From assembly GCF_024323335.1 (NCBI RefSeq), contig NC_066579.1, positions 54,937,271 to 55,001,270 of the forward strand: a stretch of DNA of 64,000 bases, read 5' to 3'. The DNA comes from Lathyrus oleraceus. Taxonomy: Eukaryota; Streptophyta; Magnoliopsida; Fabales; Fabaceae. The first letter of the stretch is position 1. Each line of letters begins with the position of its first letter. The translations under genes were made by a program, and so were the position numbers. The notes under the pieces are model-generated. The model saw only the letters and a program-made list of their open reading frames with translations, ran no database searches and was not told the origin of the DNA. This document shows positions 37,078 through 47,889 of the stretch, piece after piece.

Positions 37078-38700
37078 TTACTCTTGTAGTAGACCTCTAG
37101 CAATCATTTCCCGAAGAAGTTTCACCGCCTTATCATTCTTGTTGTTTTCAAACAAAGCATGAATAAGAGTTTCGTATGTTACAACATTAGGTGTGCAATT
37201 GTTGTCTTCCATTAGTGACATTAAGGACAATGCTTCCTCCAGATGTCCTTCTTTACAAAGGCCATTAATCATCACAGTATACATCCTAGCATCTAAATGG
37301 TAGCCTTTAATCGTAAGATCCCTATAAATCTCTTGTGCATCCTTAAGTCTTCCATTTTTGCATAGTCCATCAACAAGTATAGTGTATGTATACATGCTCG
37401 GATGAATCCCTTGGTCTTTGATCTTCGTTAGTAATGCAATTGCCTCGTCAACCTTATGGTTTTTGCACAAAGCATCCAATAAAGAATTATAAGTGACCAC
37501 ATCAGCAGGTTGGCCTCTGTCATGCATCTCATCTATAAGATCCCAAACATCAGAGATTCTCCCCGATTTACAAAGTCCATCAATAAGCGAACTGTACGTT
37601 ATAGTTTCAGGAGCCATGTTTTTCAAATGCAATTCTTTGAAGAGATTCACGGCTTCATCCACCATTCTACTCTTACATAATCCATCTATCATGACAGTGT
37701 AGCTGTGAATATTAGGTTCCACTCCTCTTCGAGCAAAAGAGTTGAATACGTGTTTAGCCTTGTTCACTTCTTTAACCAAGAAATATCCATCCATCAAAGA
37801 TGTATAAGTAACAACATTAGGTTTCACACCTTGTTTTATCATAACAGCCAACACATCCCTGGCATTTTCCACCTCTCCTTCCTTACATAAACCATCAATC
37901 AGAGCACTGAAAGTACAAACATCCGGGCTGATATTTTTCAACAACATTTCATTTAACAAACCAATTGCTTCTTTCAATTGACCGACAATGCAAAGGCTGT
38001 TTACTAAAGTAGTATAAGTGATAATATCAGGAGAAATTCCTTTAACAATCATTTCAGAATATAAACCGAATGCATCATTCACAAGTTTATCCTTTCCCAA
38101 ACTATCAATGATTGTGTTGTACATTACCACGTCAGGCTTAACCAACGACCCTTCTATCTTTTTAAGAACCTGCAAAGCAGCTTTTGTTTCTCCTATTTTA
38201 CATAAACCGCCGATCAACGTCGCGTAACTAAAATGATCAAGTTGAAACCCGTTCGCTATAACGTCGTCGTGAAAGTGAAGGGCTTTGTCAAGCTTGCCAC
38301 TGTTACAGAGACCTCTGATAAGTGTATTCATTGTTATGGTATTAGGGTGATGACCTAGTTTGAGAATCTTGGCTAATACAGAAAATGCAAAATTGAGTTG
38401 ACGAAGGTGGCAGAAACAATTAATCAAAATGTTCAAATTAACAATGTCGGTTCGAATTCCTCTAAGTTGCATTTGTTGAGAAAGGGAAATAGCAGTTTGA
38501 AAATGTTGGATCTTAACGAGGGAACCTAATATCTTGCCGAATTGGAAGATGGGAGGGGTAGGGTTTGTATTGAGCATGCGATTGAATGAGAAAACAGCAT
38601 CCTCAACAGCAACAAGATTGTGATTATGAGAGAAGAATCGAAGAAGAAACAAGTTGGAAGACGGAACAGAGAGAACGTACCTTGGCCTCAATAGTGACAT
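37078..38700 (-). CDS. Restorer-of-fertility-like PPR protein, copy A
   Basis: A single-exon minus-strand gene. From ATG at 38700 it encodes 540 residues; the open frame extends 16 codons further upstream to 38748. MSLLRPRYVLSVPSSNLFLL is a basic, Ser/Leu-rich start like a mitochondrial presequence. Fourteen consecutive 35-residue P-type PPR motifs follow without gaps, from IFQFGKILGS to the C-terminal ARGLLQE, many with the LIDGLCK core typical of RFL proteins. RFL proteins bind specific mitochondrial transcripts and promote their processing; some restore male fertility. The target is not known. A TATA-like box lies about 75 bases upstream. Copy B differs at 16 residues. Confidence 0.92.
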   Translation of the reverse strand: MSLLRPRYVLSVPSSNLFLLRFFSHNHNLVAVEDAVFSFNRMLNTNPTPPIFQFGKILGSLVKIQHFQTAISLSQQMQLRGIRTDIVNLNILINCFCHLRQLNFAFSVLAKILKLGHHPNTITMNTLIRGLCNSGKLDKALHFHDDVIANGFQLDHFSYATLIGGLCKIGETKAALQVLKKIEGSLVKPDVVMYNTIIDSLGKDKLVNDAFGLYSEMIVKGISPDIITYTTLVNSLCIVGQLKEAIGLLNEMLLKNISPDVCTFSALIDGLCKEGEVENARDVLAVMIKQGVKPNVVTYTSLMDGYFLVKEVNKAKHVFNSFARRGVEPNIHSYTVMIDGLCKSRMVDEAVNLFKELHLKNMAPETITYSSLIDGLCKSGRISDVWDLIDEMHDRGQPADVVTYNSLLDALCKNHKVDEAIALLTKIKDQGIHPSMYTYTILVDGLCKNGRLKDAQEIYRDLTIKGYHLDARMYTVMINGLCKEGHLEEALSLMSLMEDNNCTPNVVTYETLIHALFENNKNDKAVKLLREMIARGLLQE

Positions 38701-38774
38701 TATTGTTTTTTTTTGTAACGCTTTTGGGGGCGGATTCTCTCCGGTCAAAATAATAAGCTTTGGGGCACTGTCCG

Positions 38775-38782
38775 ATATATAT
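38775..38782 (-). promoter_or_regulatory. TATA-like box of PPR copy A
   Basis: ATATATAT in CAAAATATATATCGGACAG on the minus strand lies 75-82 bases before the ATG and is conserved in copy B. Just upstream, copy A lacks about 30 bases present in copy B. Confidence 0.45.
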
Positions 38783-39088
38783 TTTGCTCAGGCCGAATAA
38801 TATCTAAAGTATATAATTATTTAAGGTACACTTTTTTTTTATCTTTACTTTTTACTATATTTATTTAGAATTATATAATTGAGTTGGAAATTGGAGTCTT
38901 AATTTTTTAGATACATTCCGCTTTAGTGTATCGGAGATCAACATTGTCAAAATCTTATTATCATCGATCAACACTAATTGTGGTTTCAATACGGAACGGT
39001 GTTCGTTTTTCACGATTGAATACTTTTATTTCAATCTGATTTGAAGCTTTCTCAACCTAAATGATTAGAGTTTCTAAAATCGAACCTT

Positions 39089-39768
39089 CACATTTCAAAG
39101 GTTTGGAGAGAACCAATGAACTCATCCACCTTCACATTGCAGATATCTTAAGTCTCTTCTATGGCTGTGACCTTCATAGCAAATCTCTTAGGTAAGGACC
39201 TGAGAATCTTTCTTACAAGTTTCTCTTCAGCCATTTTCTCACCTAGGCCACCAGAGGTGTTTGCAATTTCAAGAATATTCATGTGAAAGTCATGAATAGT
39301 CTCATCCTCTTTCATCCTCAGATTTTCAAACTTGGTGGTCAACATCTGAAGTTTGGACATCTTCACCTTGGAGGTACCTTCATGAGTTACCTTGAGGGTA
39401 TCCCACACTTCCTTGGCCAGCTCACAGTGGTGCACCAGTCTGAAGATGTTCTTACTTATTCCATTGAACAATGCATTCAAGGCCTTAGAATTTTCAAGGG
39501 CTAATGCCTTTTGCTCCTTGTCCCACTCTTCTTCAAGGATTTGCATACTGACTCCATCATTACCTATCTTCGTTGGATGTTCCCATCCTTTGTTGACAGC
39601 TCTCCAGACTTTGCTATCTAGAGACCTTAAGAAGGCTATCATACGAGGCTTTCAGTCATCATAGTTAGAACCATCCAGCATGGGTGGTCTATTTGAGTGT
39701 CCTATATCCCTGTCTATGGTACTAGAAAGTAAATTCCCTAGATCTCACCCAGAAATTAACAGGCAGGG
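39089..39768 (-). pseudogene. Copia gag N-terminal part, broken
   Basis: The minus-strand frame 39642-39148 encodes 164 residues of a copia-type Gag (UBN2-like: WRAVNKGWEHPTK, VWDTLKVTHEGTSKVKMSKL, FENLRMKEDETIHDFHM). Upstream there is a TGA where Trp is expected (NYDD, stop, KPRM). Downstream a stop follows EET, and the readable sequence ends at QTFEM near 39096, directly at the end of duplicated segment A. The rest of gag and all of pol are absent. Confidence 0.75.
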
Positions 39769-39787
39769 TGCCTGCTCTTATGCCAAT
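39769..39787 (-). other. Copia primer-binding site (initiator tRNA-Met type)
   Basis: The minus strand reads TTGGCATAAGAGCAGGCACC, close to the usual copia TGGTATCAGAGC form. It joins the LTR end (TTTCA) to the gag leader. Confidence 0.65.
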
Positions 39788-41286
39788 TGAAATTCTAGTT
39801 ATCAGACTTTCGATGTCACACAGGTTGTTATGACATCCAATTCTGCGCAGACAAGAATTATGCAGAACTTAAAAAAGTAAGTGCAGTAAATAACACAAGT
39901 AATTGTTTACCCAGTTCGGTCCAACATGACCTACGTCTGGGGGCTACCAAGCCAGAGAGGAAATCCACTATTAGTAGTATTAATTCAGACCTTAAACCAA
40001 CTGTTTAACCCTATCACTTAATACCTACCCAATGCAATTTCAATCTTACACTAAGATCAGAGTTCCTACTCACTCCCCCTCAATCACCTCAGTGATTACA
40101 ACCTTTAATCAATATTAAAGACAATTGTGAAGTCACACTTCAAACAACTCTTGATTGTGCTTAACAACTTTAATCAAGATACACAGCACCCACGCTTAAA
40201 AGCTTAGAGTGACACAACACTTACAACTCAATGAACACCCTATACCAATGCAATCATCTCAGCGATAATAGCTTGGCTTACAAGATACGTCTAATACAAG
40301 ACACACAAAAATACAGCAGTGAAGTATGATGGACACACAAAATCTTCACGCCTAAAAATTCCTAGTTCTGAATGAAGGATTGCCATCCTTTTATATTGCA
40401 GCACTTGGGCCTTGTACTTGTATTTTCCTGAATTTAAGGTCACGCGAGTTCCCCTAAATTCCACATCTAGGTTACTAACAAATAGGCTATTTGTTAGGTT
40501 CATTAGTTGTAGCTTGGTTGTTGGTTTCCTGGATTTTCGCTCCGCTGTTGAATCCCTGAAGAATAGCTTGAGAAAAATGCTGAAACAGAAAAACTAAACA
40601 ACCTACAATTTAGCATACGCTGTCAGGAATGAAAGTCACAACATTCAGTTTGACGTCCAAATCAAAGACCATATGCTAAGTCTGTTTTTCCAAAAAACAG
40701 AAAGTACAAATTTGCTGAACTGTACATGACCAATCTGTCCATTCTTCAGTAACAGCGTACATTAACAAATGTCAAAGCATCCAATTTGACATTTACACAT
40801 TGAGCCTTATGTCAGGTATGTTATCTTCTTGATAAGCAGACTGAGATACATACTGAACTGTAGCAAACAACCAACCTGCCTATTATTCAGCATATGCTGT
40901 CAGTGATGAATGTCATAACATCCAGTTTGACATTCAGACAGTAGGCCTTATGCCAGGTCTGTTGTTTTCTTGATAAACAGACTAAAAATAAATACTGAGT
41001 TATAGCAGAACACCAACTGTTCTATTCCTCAGTATCTGCTGACAGGGATGAATGTCATAACATCCAGTTTGACATTCAATAAATCCTGTATTAGCTAAAC
41101 ATGCAGTATACTACTCAGAATGTCATGACATCAACCAAGACATCAGAGTACAGTTAGATATTCTAACATACAATAATGCAGTCAAACAAACATCTCCACA
41201 GCATGTCATGACATCTGTCAAGACATTAGAATCCAGCTAGTGTTTTACCATATAATGCAGCCTATTAAACCTCTACAAGAACTGCA
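39788..41286 (-). mobile_element. Copia LTR, about 1.5 kb, with U3 tandem repeats
   Basis: On the minus strand it ends in AGAATTTCA next to the primer site. The minus strand has a TATA-like ATATAAAA (40389-40396). Upstream of that, in U3, are about four tandem units of roughly 140 bp at 40629-41095, each with ATGTCATAACATCCAGTTTG-type sequence. The outer end (near 41286) is uncertain because the sister LTR is missing. It shares the GTTTACCCAGTTCGGT and ATCCACTATTAG blocks with 50290-51172. Confidence 0.65.
40629..41095 (-). repeat. About 140-bp tandem repeats in copia U3
   Basis: Four unit starts near 40629, 40768, 40898 and 41043 share AACATCCAGTTTGACATT, CTTATGTCAGGTCTGTT and TCTTGATAAACAGACT. 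Spacing is 130-145 bases. Confidence 0.75.
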
Positions 41287-41319
41287 AAAAAGAATACCTG
41301 TACTTTTTTTCATGTGCTT

Positions 41320-42731
41320 ATTTGCTTCAAGCTTGGGGTGGTCTAGGATGCCGTCGCTCGCCCCGATAAATGAGCGTCCATTCGTGTTCCCCTTTGCAAC
41401 CAAGTAAGTCTAGCACTTTACCATTCACCATTTAGTTAATTATATCTATTATTTAAATTAACAGTAAATAATATTTTTCACTTCTTTTTATTATCTTAGG
41501 TGGTCAGTAAGGGGAATGAACTACAATAGGTGTCCGAAACACGCTATTGTAGTCTATCGAAATCTATTGGATCACATTGGACATGATGATGTAATACTCC
41601 TACCAAACTATAGTTTAATTTAAAAATACTTCTCAAATTATTTTCCATCTAACGATTTGGTATTTTTTTCCAGTTTGTTTGGAGGCCATATCTGGGTCTG
41701 AATCATGATGTGAACCATGACGATGCTGCAGTTTGGACAGCAAAGACACCGATTATCCGATTCACTACAGTTGAAATGCACCAAAGTGACCGGGTCAAAC
41801 TGCAATTCGGAATGCTACAACATATTCCAGAATCTCCCATGTGTTTGGGGAATTGACATCAAAAAGGGTCGATGCACAGTGGGATTATTCTGACTGGAGA
41901 GACTTTGCAAAAGACATGTGTCGTCAATGGAGGAATCGACGACAACACATCCTGAACGAACCAGTCATCCAAGGTGCAAGACCGACTCAACAATATATGG
42001 CATGGTTTAGGTCTGTAACAACTCAGCAATTCGTATCTGAGCCGCGATATTTGATGGATCCGCGCCAACTTGCTTCGTCATCGTATGTCCCACATCAATT
42101 CACCACCCAACAACAATGTGAACCCACCCAAACCCAACAACCAACCACACAACATCAACCGACCACACACATAAAACAACCACACACCCAACATCGCAAC
42201 CCGTTCATGCCAACCACCCAACAACGAACCATCCAACGTCGCAATCCATTCATACCACCCACCCAAACACAAAACCAAGAATCAAACCCCGCAACCACAA
42301 CCGTCTATAGCCCAGATGATTCATATGGGTCACGTCATCGTAACCCCCCACCATTTAACACCCAACCACTGTTTAACTATAGTACGCCCCAAGAACCATT
42401 GCTTCGTTTTTAAAACGACTCAATGGGCCAATTTGGGAAACTATACCATCCCCAATTCACCCAACCCTAATGCCCTAACTACGATGACATGGGCACCGAA
42501 CTCCATTACGGAAGCGCCGTTGGTCAGAGCCCCTTCGGATATTGGAAGCAAATGATGACACATCTGTCAAATACCGCCGGAACTTCTGCCGGACCTTCCA
42601 ACCAGCCATCGCTCGATCAGGTCAGCATCCAAAGACCACAAACACCTCAAGAAAATCGTGGGAGACCTCAGAGACAACCTAACGCACCGGGATGTGGAAC
42701 CGGGGGACGTTATAATCGGGCGGGTCATTAG
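41320..42731 (+). pseudogene. Plant mobile domain (PMD) transposon gene, degenerate
   Basis: Blocks typical of the PMD family (often annotated phosphatase 7 long-form homologue) appear in order. WSRMPSLAPINERPFVFPFA ends at an intron donor (GTAAGT near 41405). Next come VRGMNYNRCPKHAIVVYRN, FVWRPYLGLNHDVNHDDAAV with a good acceptor near 41672, then FGMLQHIPESPMC. A stop and frameshift follow at about 41850. AQWDYSDWRDFAKDMCRQW then leads into a Gln/Thr/Pro-rich tail and GCGTGGRYNRAGH at 42731. A one-base frame change near 41340 and the missing 5' part show it is dead. Confidence 0.7.
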
Positions 42732-42889
42732 GTTTTTGGTCTTTCTAATGTAATCAATTATTATATATTTAATGAAGTTATTTTATTTTTATTTTTATTT
42801 ATTATGTATTAAATAATAAATTTTAAATATTAAAAACAAAAATTATTATAAAAAATATTAATTAAAAAATATTAAAATAGAAAAAAAAT

Positions 42890-43197
42890 ACTAGGAGGAG
42901 GTGTATGCGCCAGATGTGGTGGCGCATACACCCACCAAACAAAGAATACATAGGCGCCATTGCCCTTGGCGCCTCCTTTAGGAGGGTCAAGCAAGCGCCA
43001 CAAGCATTGACTCCTCCTTTAGGAGCCCAATCCATTGGCGCCAATGCATCTGGCGCCTCCTCTAATTTTTTGGGGGTGCGCCAACTCCCCCGGCGCATCC
43101 TCTCCCAAAGTTGGTTATTTTGGATTTTTTTTTGAAAAGATGGTTATTTTCGTATTTTTGTTGAAAAACATGGTTATTTTAAAAAAAAATTCCCAAA
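42890..43197 (+). repeat. PMD element tail: GGCGCC palindromes and GGTTATTTT repeats
   Basis: GGCGCC or TGGCGCCTCCT-type blocks (42952, 42978, 43036, 43051) and CTCCTTTAGGAG are followed by three GGTTATTTT repeats (43100-43180). It ends where duplicated segment B begins. Same arrangement as 27062-27360 and, inverted, 49600-49840. Confidence 0.65.
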
Positions 43198-43747
43198 AAT
43201 TCCTCTCTAGCAATTGCTTGAGCTCCTAAGCATTTTTTTACTCGCTAAAAATAATGAGTTGAAACTTAAATTAAAGAAACCAAATAACTTATTGATTAAG
43301 CATCAGAATCTGAAAAAACAATTGAAAAATCAATCTTCAAGCATAAATTATCACGAGAGAATTATGAGTTTTGAAAGCAGCAGTGCATAATCCAAAATGG
43401 ACTACAAAACCTTATCCGAAGGAATTTGGGTAATTTTTTAACGCACCCTTATGCACCCCACAAAATTATAAGAATGTCTTTTAGATTCTCCGGATTCATT
43501 ATGCATCAACTGAGTGCCACCCTAGATGAATACTAATTTTTTTTTGAAGATATATCTCAGAATATTTTCAACAAATATAATGATAATTCGATCAGTTCAG
43601 GGGACATTTCAGAGATGTATCTTCGAAAATTTGGGACGGGATTTTGAAATTTGTTGTCACCTTTGCATGTCAGATACCGAATGAGAAGTAATACAAGAGA
43701 TATTTTTGAAAGTCGATGATAACATTAAACTCCACATCAAATAACAA

Positions 43748-44443
43748 TTGAGGAATATTGCTTATCCTGAAATCACTGACTTGAAACCACCCTTTCAATC
43801 GGTAAAAATAGAAGGTGCTCCGAAGAAGCTCAAGCCTACACCGAGTGACAATTCAACGGTGCAATCTTCTTCTTATTTTGAACATGTTGATAAGGTTTTT
43901 TCGGACTCACCAACTCCAAAATCTCAAAAAAGTGTTTTCAAAGGAGCTCGCATTAACAAAACACTTCCTACATTGCCTCCACCAAAGATTTCATTCATTG
44001 ACGAGATGCTGATTTTTATGCACAAATACATTAAGCAAATCGTCAATGTTGAGGGGAACGGTAATTGCGGTTATCGAACTGTCTCAGCTTTACTTGGTAA
44101 AGGAGAAGATAATCATACACTTGTCCGCCATCAACTTATCAAAGAGTTGATGACTCATAAAGAATCATACACATAGATGCACGAAAAGAAAGAAAACTTC
44201 GATGAAGTTTATGAGTCTCTTGTTCTTTGCCTTACTGGACCGGCACCGGAGACAAAATGGACGCGCTTCCTTGAAATGGGTCACCTCATTGCATGTGCGT
44301 ATGATAGAGTGTTGATCTTATACAATACGGTTTTTCGGAAACCTTTTTTCCAACGCGTATCGCCCCACCTCAAAATTCAAATGATCATATTATGCGTATT
44401 GGATAGCTTTCAAAATCACGACATTTTGTTCAAGTTTACTTGA
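43748..44443 (+). pseudogene. MULE-borne OTU-like pseudogene, copy B
   Basis: Same structure as the copy at 35222. It has no ATG, a MULE-type linker, and an OTU loop NGNCGYRTVSALL. The in-frame TAG at 44174-44176 is shared with copy A. The frame then continues uninterrupted (WTRFLEMGHLIACAYDRVLI, FFQRVSPHLKIQM) to 44443. Because copy B keeps Trp where copy A has TGA, the TAG predates the duplication and the TGA in A is younger. Confidence 0.75.
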
Positions 44444-45062
44444 AACCGGGATGCCCTATACCACTTACATGACCGGCGTGGACCGCTCATCCACCAACAA
44501 AAGTCGAGACTTGACCATAACATTTTATGAAAAAGATGTAAGAGTTCGAGAACTTGAGCAACATTGAAAGAGAATCAGATGCACAAAAGTCAAAGAGGGT
44601 ACCGTCCATAGATTTAGCCGACTACAAATGTTTCGATTCATTTTAATTTCTTGTTTAACCGAACTAATAGTTGTATGTAATTGTGCCTTAATATTAATGA
44701 AATGTAATATATTCAATTTCTTAATGTTTTAATATATTTTTTTTTATCTTTCCTATAACATTCGTTCATTTGTAAAAAAAAAAAATTTCAATTAAGTTTT
44801 GTATTCAAAAATTCTGTTTTTTGTCGGTTATGAGAGATTTCGGAGATGCATCTTCGGAACAAGATAATAGGGTGCGGACTCGGAGATATATCTTCGAAAT
44901 CAGCTTGTCAGATTTTGAATGATCCACAATGTCTACAGCTTCTATAAATTAAGGTGCTCTGATTTTTTATTTCATACAAACTAAAAATGTCTCAAATGTC
45001 ACAAATAAACATCATCTGATATGTCGTAAATGTCTCATTCTCCAGCGCGACACTCTGGCGAA

Positions 45063-45354
45063 AGTTTAAACTCAACAAATACACCTCTCTTTCAGATATT
45101 AAATACGAAATCCATCATCTCCTACCTTACGGAGACAATCGAAGAATTGTGAAGCTCGAGTACCGTTCATCGTCGATTGACAACAAATGGAAGATTGAGT
45201 TTAACAACTTTGAACTCAAGACGAATGCAAATGTAAAACTACGTAGAATACATATTTTCGTTTCTAAACAAAAGTTCCACTCGAGTTGAAAGCAACAATT
45301 TCAATATCGGTCAAAGATATTGTGAAGATTTTGAAACGTCCACCTGAATATTGA
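45063..45354 (+). pseudogene. Unassigned MULE-type coding fragment, copy B
   Basis: Counterpart of 36540-36828, with the same protein-like blocks and stops. Domain not recognised. Confidence 0.45.
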
Positions 45355-45599
45355 AGTGTAATATTGCATTTTATGTTGAAATCACCTATGTAATATTTAT
45401 AATATTTTATGAAAGTTAATTTTATTTTGTCAAATTACAAATTTTTTGTTTCTGTATCTGTTACTGTTGTGTATACGTTACAGAAATGCATATACGAAAA
45501 TATACCGAAGATGCAACTACAATATTAAAAAAATCAAACTAATAGGACGTCGCTCAGAATGACCTAAGTTGAGTGTTTACCGAATGCGTCCATAGATGT

Positions 45600-46180
45600 A
45601 TCTTCAAAATCTGATGGTCATTTTAGTATTTTTATGTGGTGCATAAGTAACATATAAGATGTATTAAAATATTATCAAAACTTTAATCAGACCGACCTCA
45701 GACAACAAAACTTATAAATTTTGTGCCTATAATTAGATCACACAACTTGTATTTATAAGTGTCGCAATAAATACATTGAATAAACACTAATCTAAAGAGT
45801 CTTATAATACATCAATCCATGAAGTTACACTTTGCGGAGTATCTACATATTCCTAATTCTAACAACAAGCTTTGTCACAAATCCTGCTCAAAAAGTCTAA
45901 ATTGTTGCTTGTACCAATTTACTGATCAACATCAACCGCACTGCATAGTAAGATGACACAGAACTACAACCTGAAATGCCAATCATGCAGCAGTTTTGAA
46001 GAGCTTGTGTTTTTTTTTATGACAAGCATACACATACAATTAACAACCAGTTGCTTCTAGGAGTCACTTTAATTAGTACAAGACAAACAAAAATTGAAAA
46101 AAAAGTTGAGATTTTAATAGTATGAAAGATTCAACATTCATGCTGAATTAGTACAAGACACAAACAAAAGCATATCACCT
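45600..46180. other. Segment kept only in copy B
   Basis: Non-coding, AT-rich. It begins with a GTCCATAGATGTATCTTC motif of the Mutator-like family (45588-45605) and continues to the PPR stop codon, so it holds the 3' untranslated region of PPR copy B. Copy A lacks it. Confidence 0.6.
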
Positions 46181-46184
46181 AGTT

Positions 46185-47807
46185 TTACTCTTGTAGTAGA
46201 CCTCTAGCAATCATTTCCCCAAGAAGTTTCACCGCCTTATCATTCTTGTTGTTTTGAAACAAAGCATGAATAAGAGTTTCGTATGTTACAACATTAGGTG
46301 TGCAATTGTTGTCTTCCATTAGTGACATTAAGGACAATGCTTCCTCCAGATGTCCTTCTTTACAAAGGCCATTAATCATCACAGTATACATCCTAGCATC
46401 TAAATCATAGCCTTTAATCGTAAGATCCCTATAAATCTCTTGTGCATCCTTAAGTCTTCCATTTTTGCATAGTCCATCAACAAGTATAGTGTATGTATAC
46501 ATGCTCGGACGAATCCCTTGGTCTTTGATCTTCGTTAGTAATGCAATTGCCTCGTCAACCTTATGGTTTTTGCACAAAGCATCCAATAAAGAATTATAAG
46601 TGACCACATCAGCAGGTTGGCCTCTGTCATGCATCTCATCTATAAGATCCCAAACATCAGAGATTCTCCCCGATTTACAAAGTCCATCAATAAGCGAATT
46701 GTATGTTATAGTTCCAGGAGCCATGTTTTTCAAATGCAATTCTTTGAAGAGATTCACGGCTTCATCCACCATTCTACTCTTACATAATCCATCTATCATG
46801 ACAGTGTAGCTGCGAATACTAGGTTCCACTCCTCTTCGAGCAAAAGAGTTGAATACGTGTTTAGCCTTGTTCACTTCTTTAACCAAGAAATATCCATCCA
46901 TCAAAGATGTATAAGTAACAACATTAGGTTTCACACCTTGTTTTATCATAACAGCCAACACATCTCTGGCATTTTCCACCTCTCCTTCCTTACATAAACC
47001 ATCAATCAGGGTACTGAAAGTACGAACATTCGGGCTGATATTTTTCAACAACATTTCATTTAACAAACCAATTGCTTCTTTCAATTGACCGACAATGCAA
47101 AGGCTGTTTACTAAAGTAGTATAAGTGATAATATCAGGAGAAATTCCTTTAACAATCATTTCAGAATATAAACCGAATGCATCATTCACAAGTTTATCCT
47201 TTCCCAAACTATCAATGATTGTGTTGTACATTACCACGTCAGGCTTAACCAACGACCCTTCTATCTTTTTAAGAACCTGCAAAGCGGCTTTTGTTTCTCC
47301 TATTTTACATAAACCGCCGATCAACGTCCCGTAACTAAAATGATCAAGTTGAAACCCGTTCGCTATAAGGTCGTCGTGAAAGTGAAGGGCTTTGTCAAGC
47401 TTGCCACTGTTACAGAGACCTCTGATAAGTGTATTCATTGTTACTGTATCAGGGTGATAACCTAGTTTGAGAATCTTGGCTAATACAGAAAATGCAAAAT
47501 TGAGTTGACGAAGGTGGCAGAAACAATTAATCAAAATGTTCAAATTAACAATGTCGGTTCGAATTCCTCTAAGTTGCATTTGTTGAGAAAGGGAAATAGC
47601 AGTTTGAAAATGTTGGATCTTAACGAGGGAACCTAATATCTTGCCGAATTGGAAGATGGGAGGGGTAGGGTTTGTATTGAGCATGCGATTGAATGAGAAA
47701 ACAGCATCCTCAACAGCAACAAGATTGTGATTATGAGAGAAGAATCGAAGAAGAAACAAGTTGGAAGACGGAACAGAGAGAACGTACCTTGGCCTCAATA
47801 GTGACAT
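46185..47807 (-). CDS. Restorer-of-fertility-like PPR protein, copy B
   Basis: A single-exon minus-strand gene with the same 540-residue layout as copy A (ATG at 47807, upstream frame open to 47855): a mitochondrial-type presequence and fourteen gap-free 35-residue PPR motifs. Over the 1671-bp frame I count 22 base differences from copy A, 16 changing the protein and 6 silent. All 16 changes lie in the PPR repeats and none in the presequence. Six hit residues 5 or 35 of a motif, the RNA-code positions. Both copies are intact, so both may be expressed. Copy B keeps a longer natural 3' flank and upstream region. Confidence 0.92.
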   Translation of the reverse strand: MSLLRPRYVLSVPSSNLFLLRFFSHNHNLVAVEDAVFSFNRMLNTNPTPPIFQFGKILGSLVKIQHFQTAISLSQQMQLRGIRTDIVNLNILINCFCHLRQLNFAFSVLAKILKLGYHPDTVTMNTLIRGLCNSGKLDKALHFHDDLIANGFQLDHFSYGTLIGGLCKIGETKAALQVLKKIEGSLVKPDVVMYNTIIDSLGKDKLVNDAFGLYSEMIVKGISPDIITYTTLVNSLCIVGQLKEAIGLLNEMLLKNISPNVRTFSTLIDGLCKEGEVENARDVLAVMIKQGVKPNVVTYTSLMDGYFLVKEVNKAKHVFNSFARRGVEPSIRSYTVMIDGLCKSRMVDEAVNLFKELHLKNMAPGTITYNSLIDGLCKSGRISDVWDLIDEMHDRGQPADVVTYNSLLDALCKNHKVDEAIALLTKIKDQGIRPSMYTYTILVDGLCKNGRLKDAQEIYRDLTIKGYDLDARMYTVMINGLCKEGHLEEALSLMSLMEDNNCTPNVVTYETLIHALFQNNKNDKAVKLLGEMIARGLLQE

Positions 47808-47881
47808 TATTGTTTTTTTTTGTAACGCTTTTGGGGGCGGATTCTCTCCGGTCAAAATAATAAGCTTTGGGGCACTGTCCG

Positions 47882-47889
47882 ATATATAT
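47882..47889 (-). promoter_or_regulatory. TATA-like box of PPR copy B
   Basis: ATATATAT on the minus strand, 75-82 bases before the ATG, in the same context as copy A. An extra block of about 30 bases (AATACATGAACTCAATCAAA and following) lies upstream of it and is missing in copy A. Confidence 0.45.

Larger units (their letters stand above)
34672..39088. repeat. Segmental duplication, copy A
   Basis: From AATTCCTCTCTAGCAATTGC at 34672 to TCTAAAATCGAACCT at 39088 the sequence aligns in the same order and orientation with 43198-48228. It contains an OTU pseudogene, a second MULE-type fragment and a PPR gene. Relative to copy B it lacks about 520 bases between the MULE remains and the PPR stop codon, and about 30 bases in the PPR upstream region. 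Confidence 0.95.

Noticed and set aside
37493..38227. Plus-strand ORFs inside the PPR gene
   Set aside because: Antisense shadows of a well-conserved PPR frame; the same ones appear in copy B only because the DNA is duplicated.
41859..42278. Minus-strand ORFs with repeated LGGWxE peptides
   Set aside because: Antisense of the Gln/Thr/Pro-rich tail of the PMD pseudogene.
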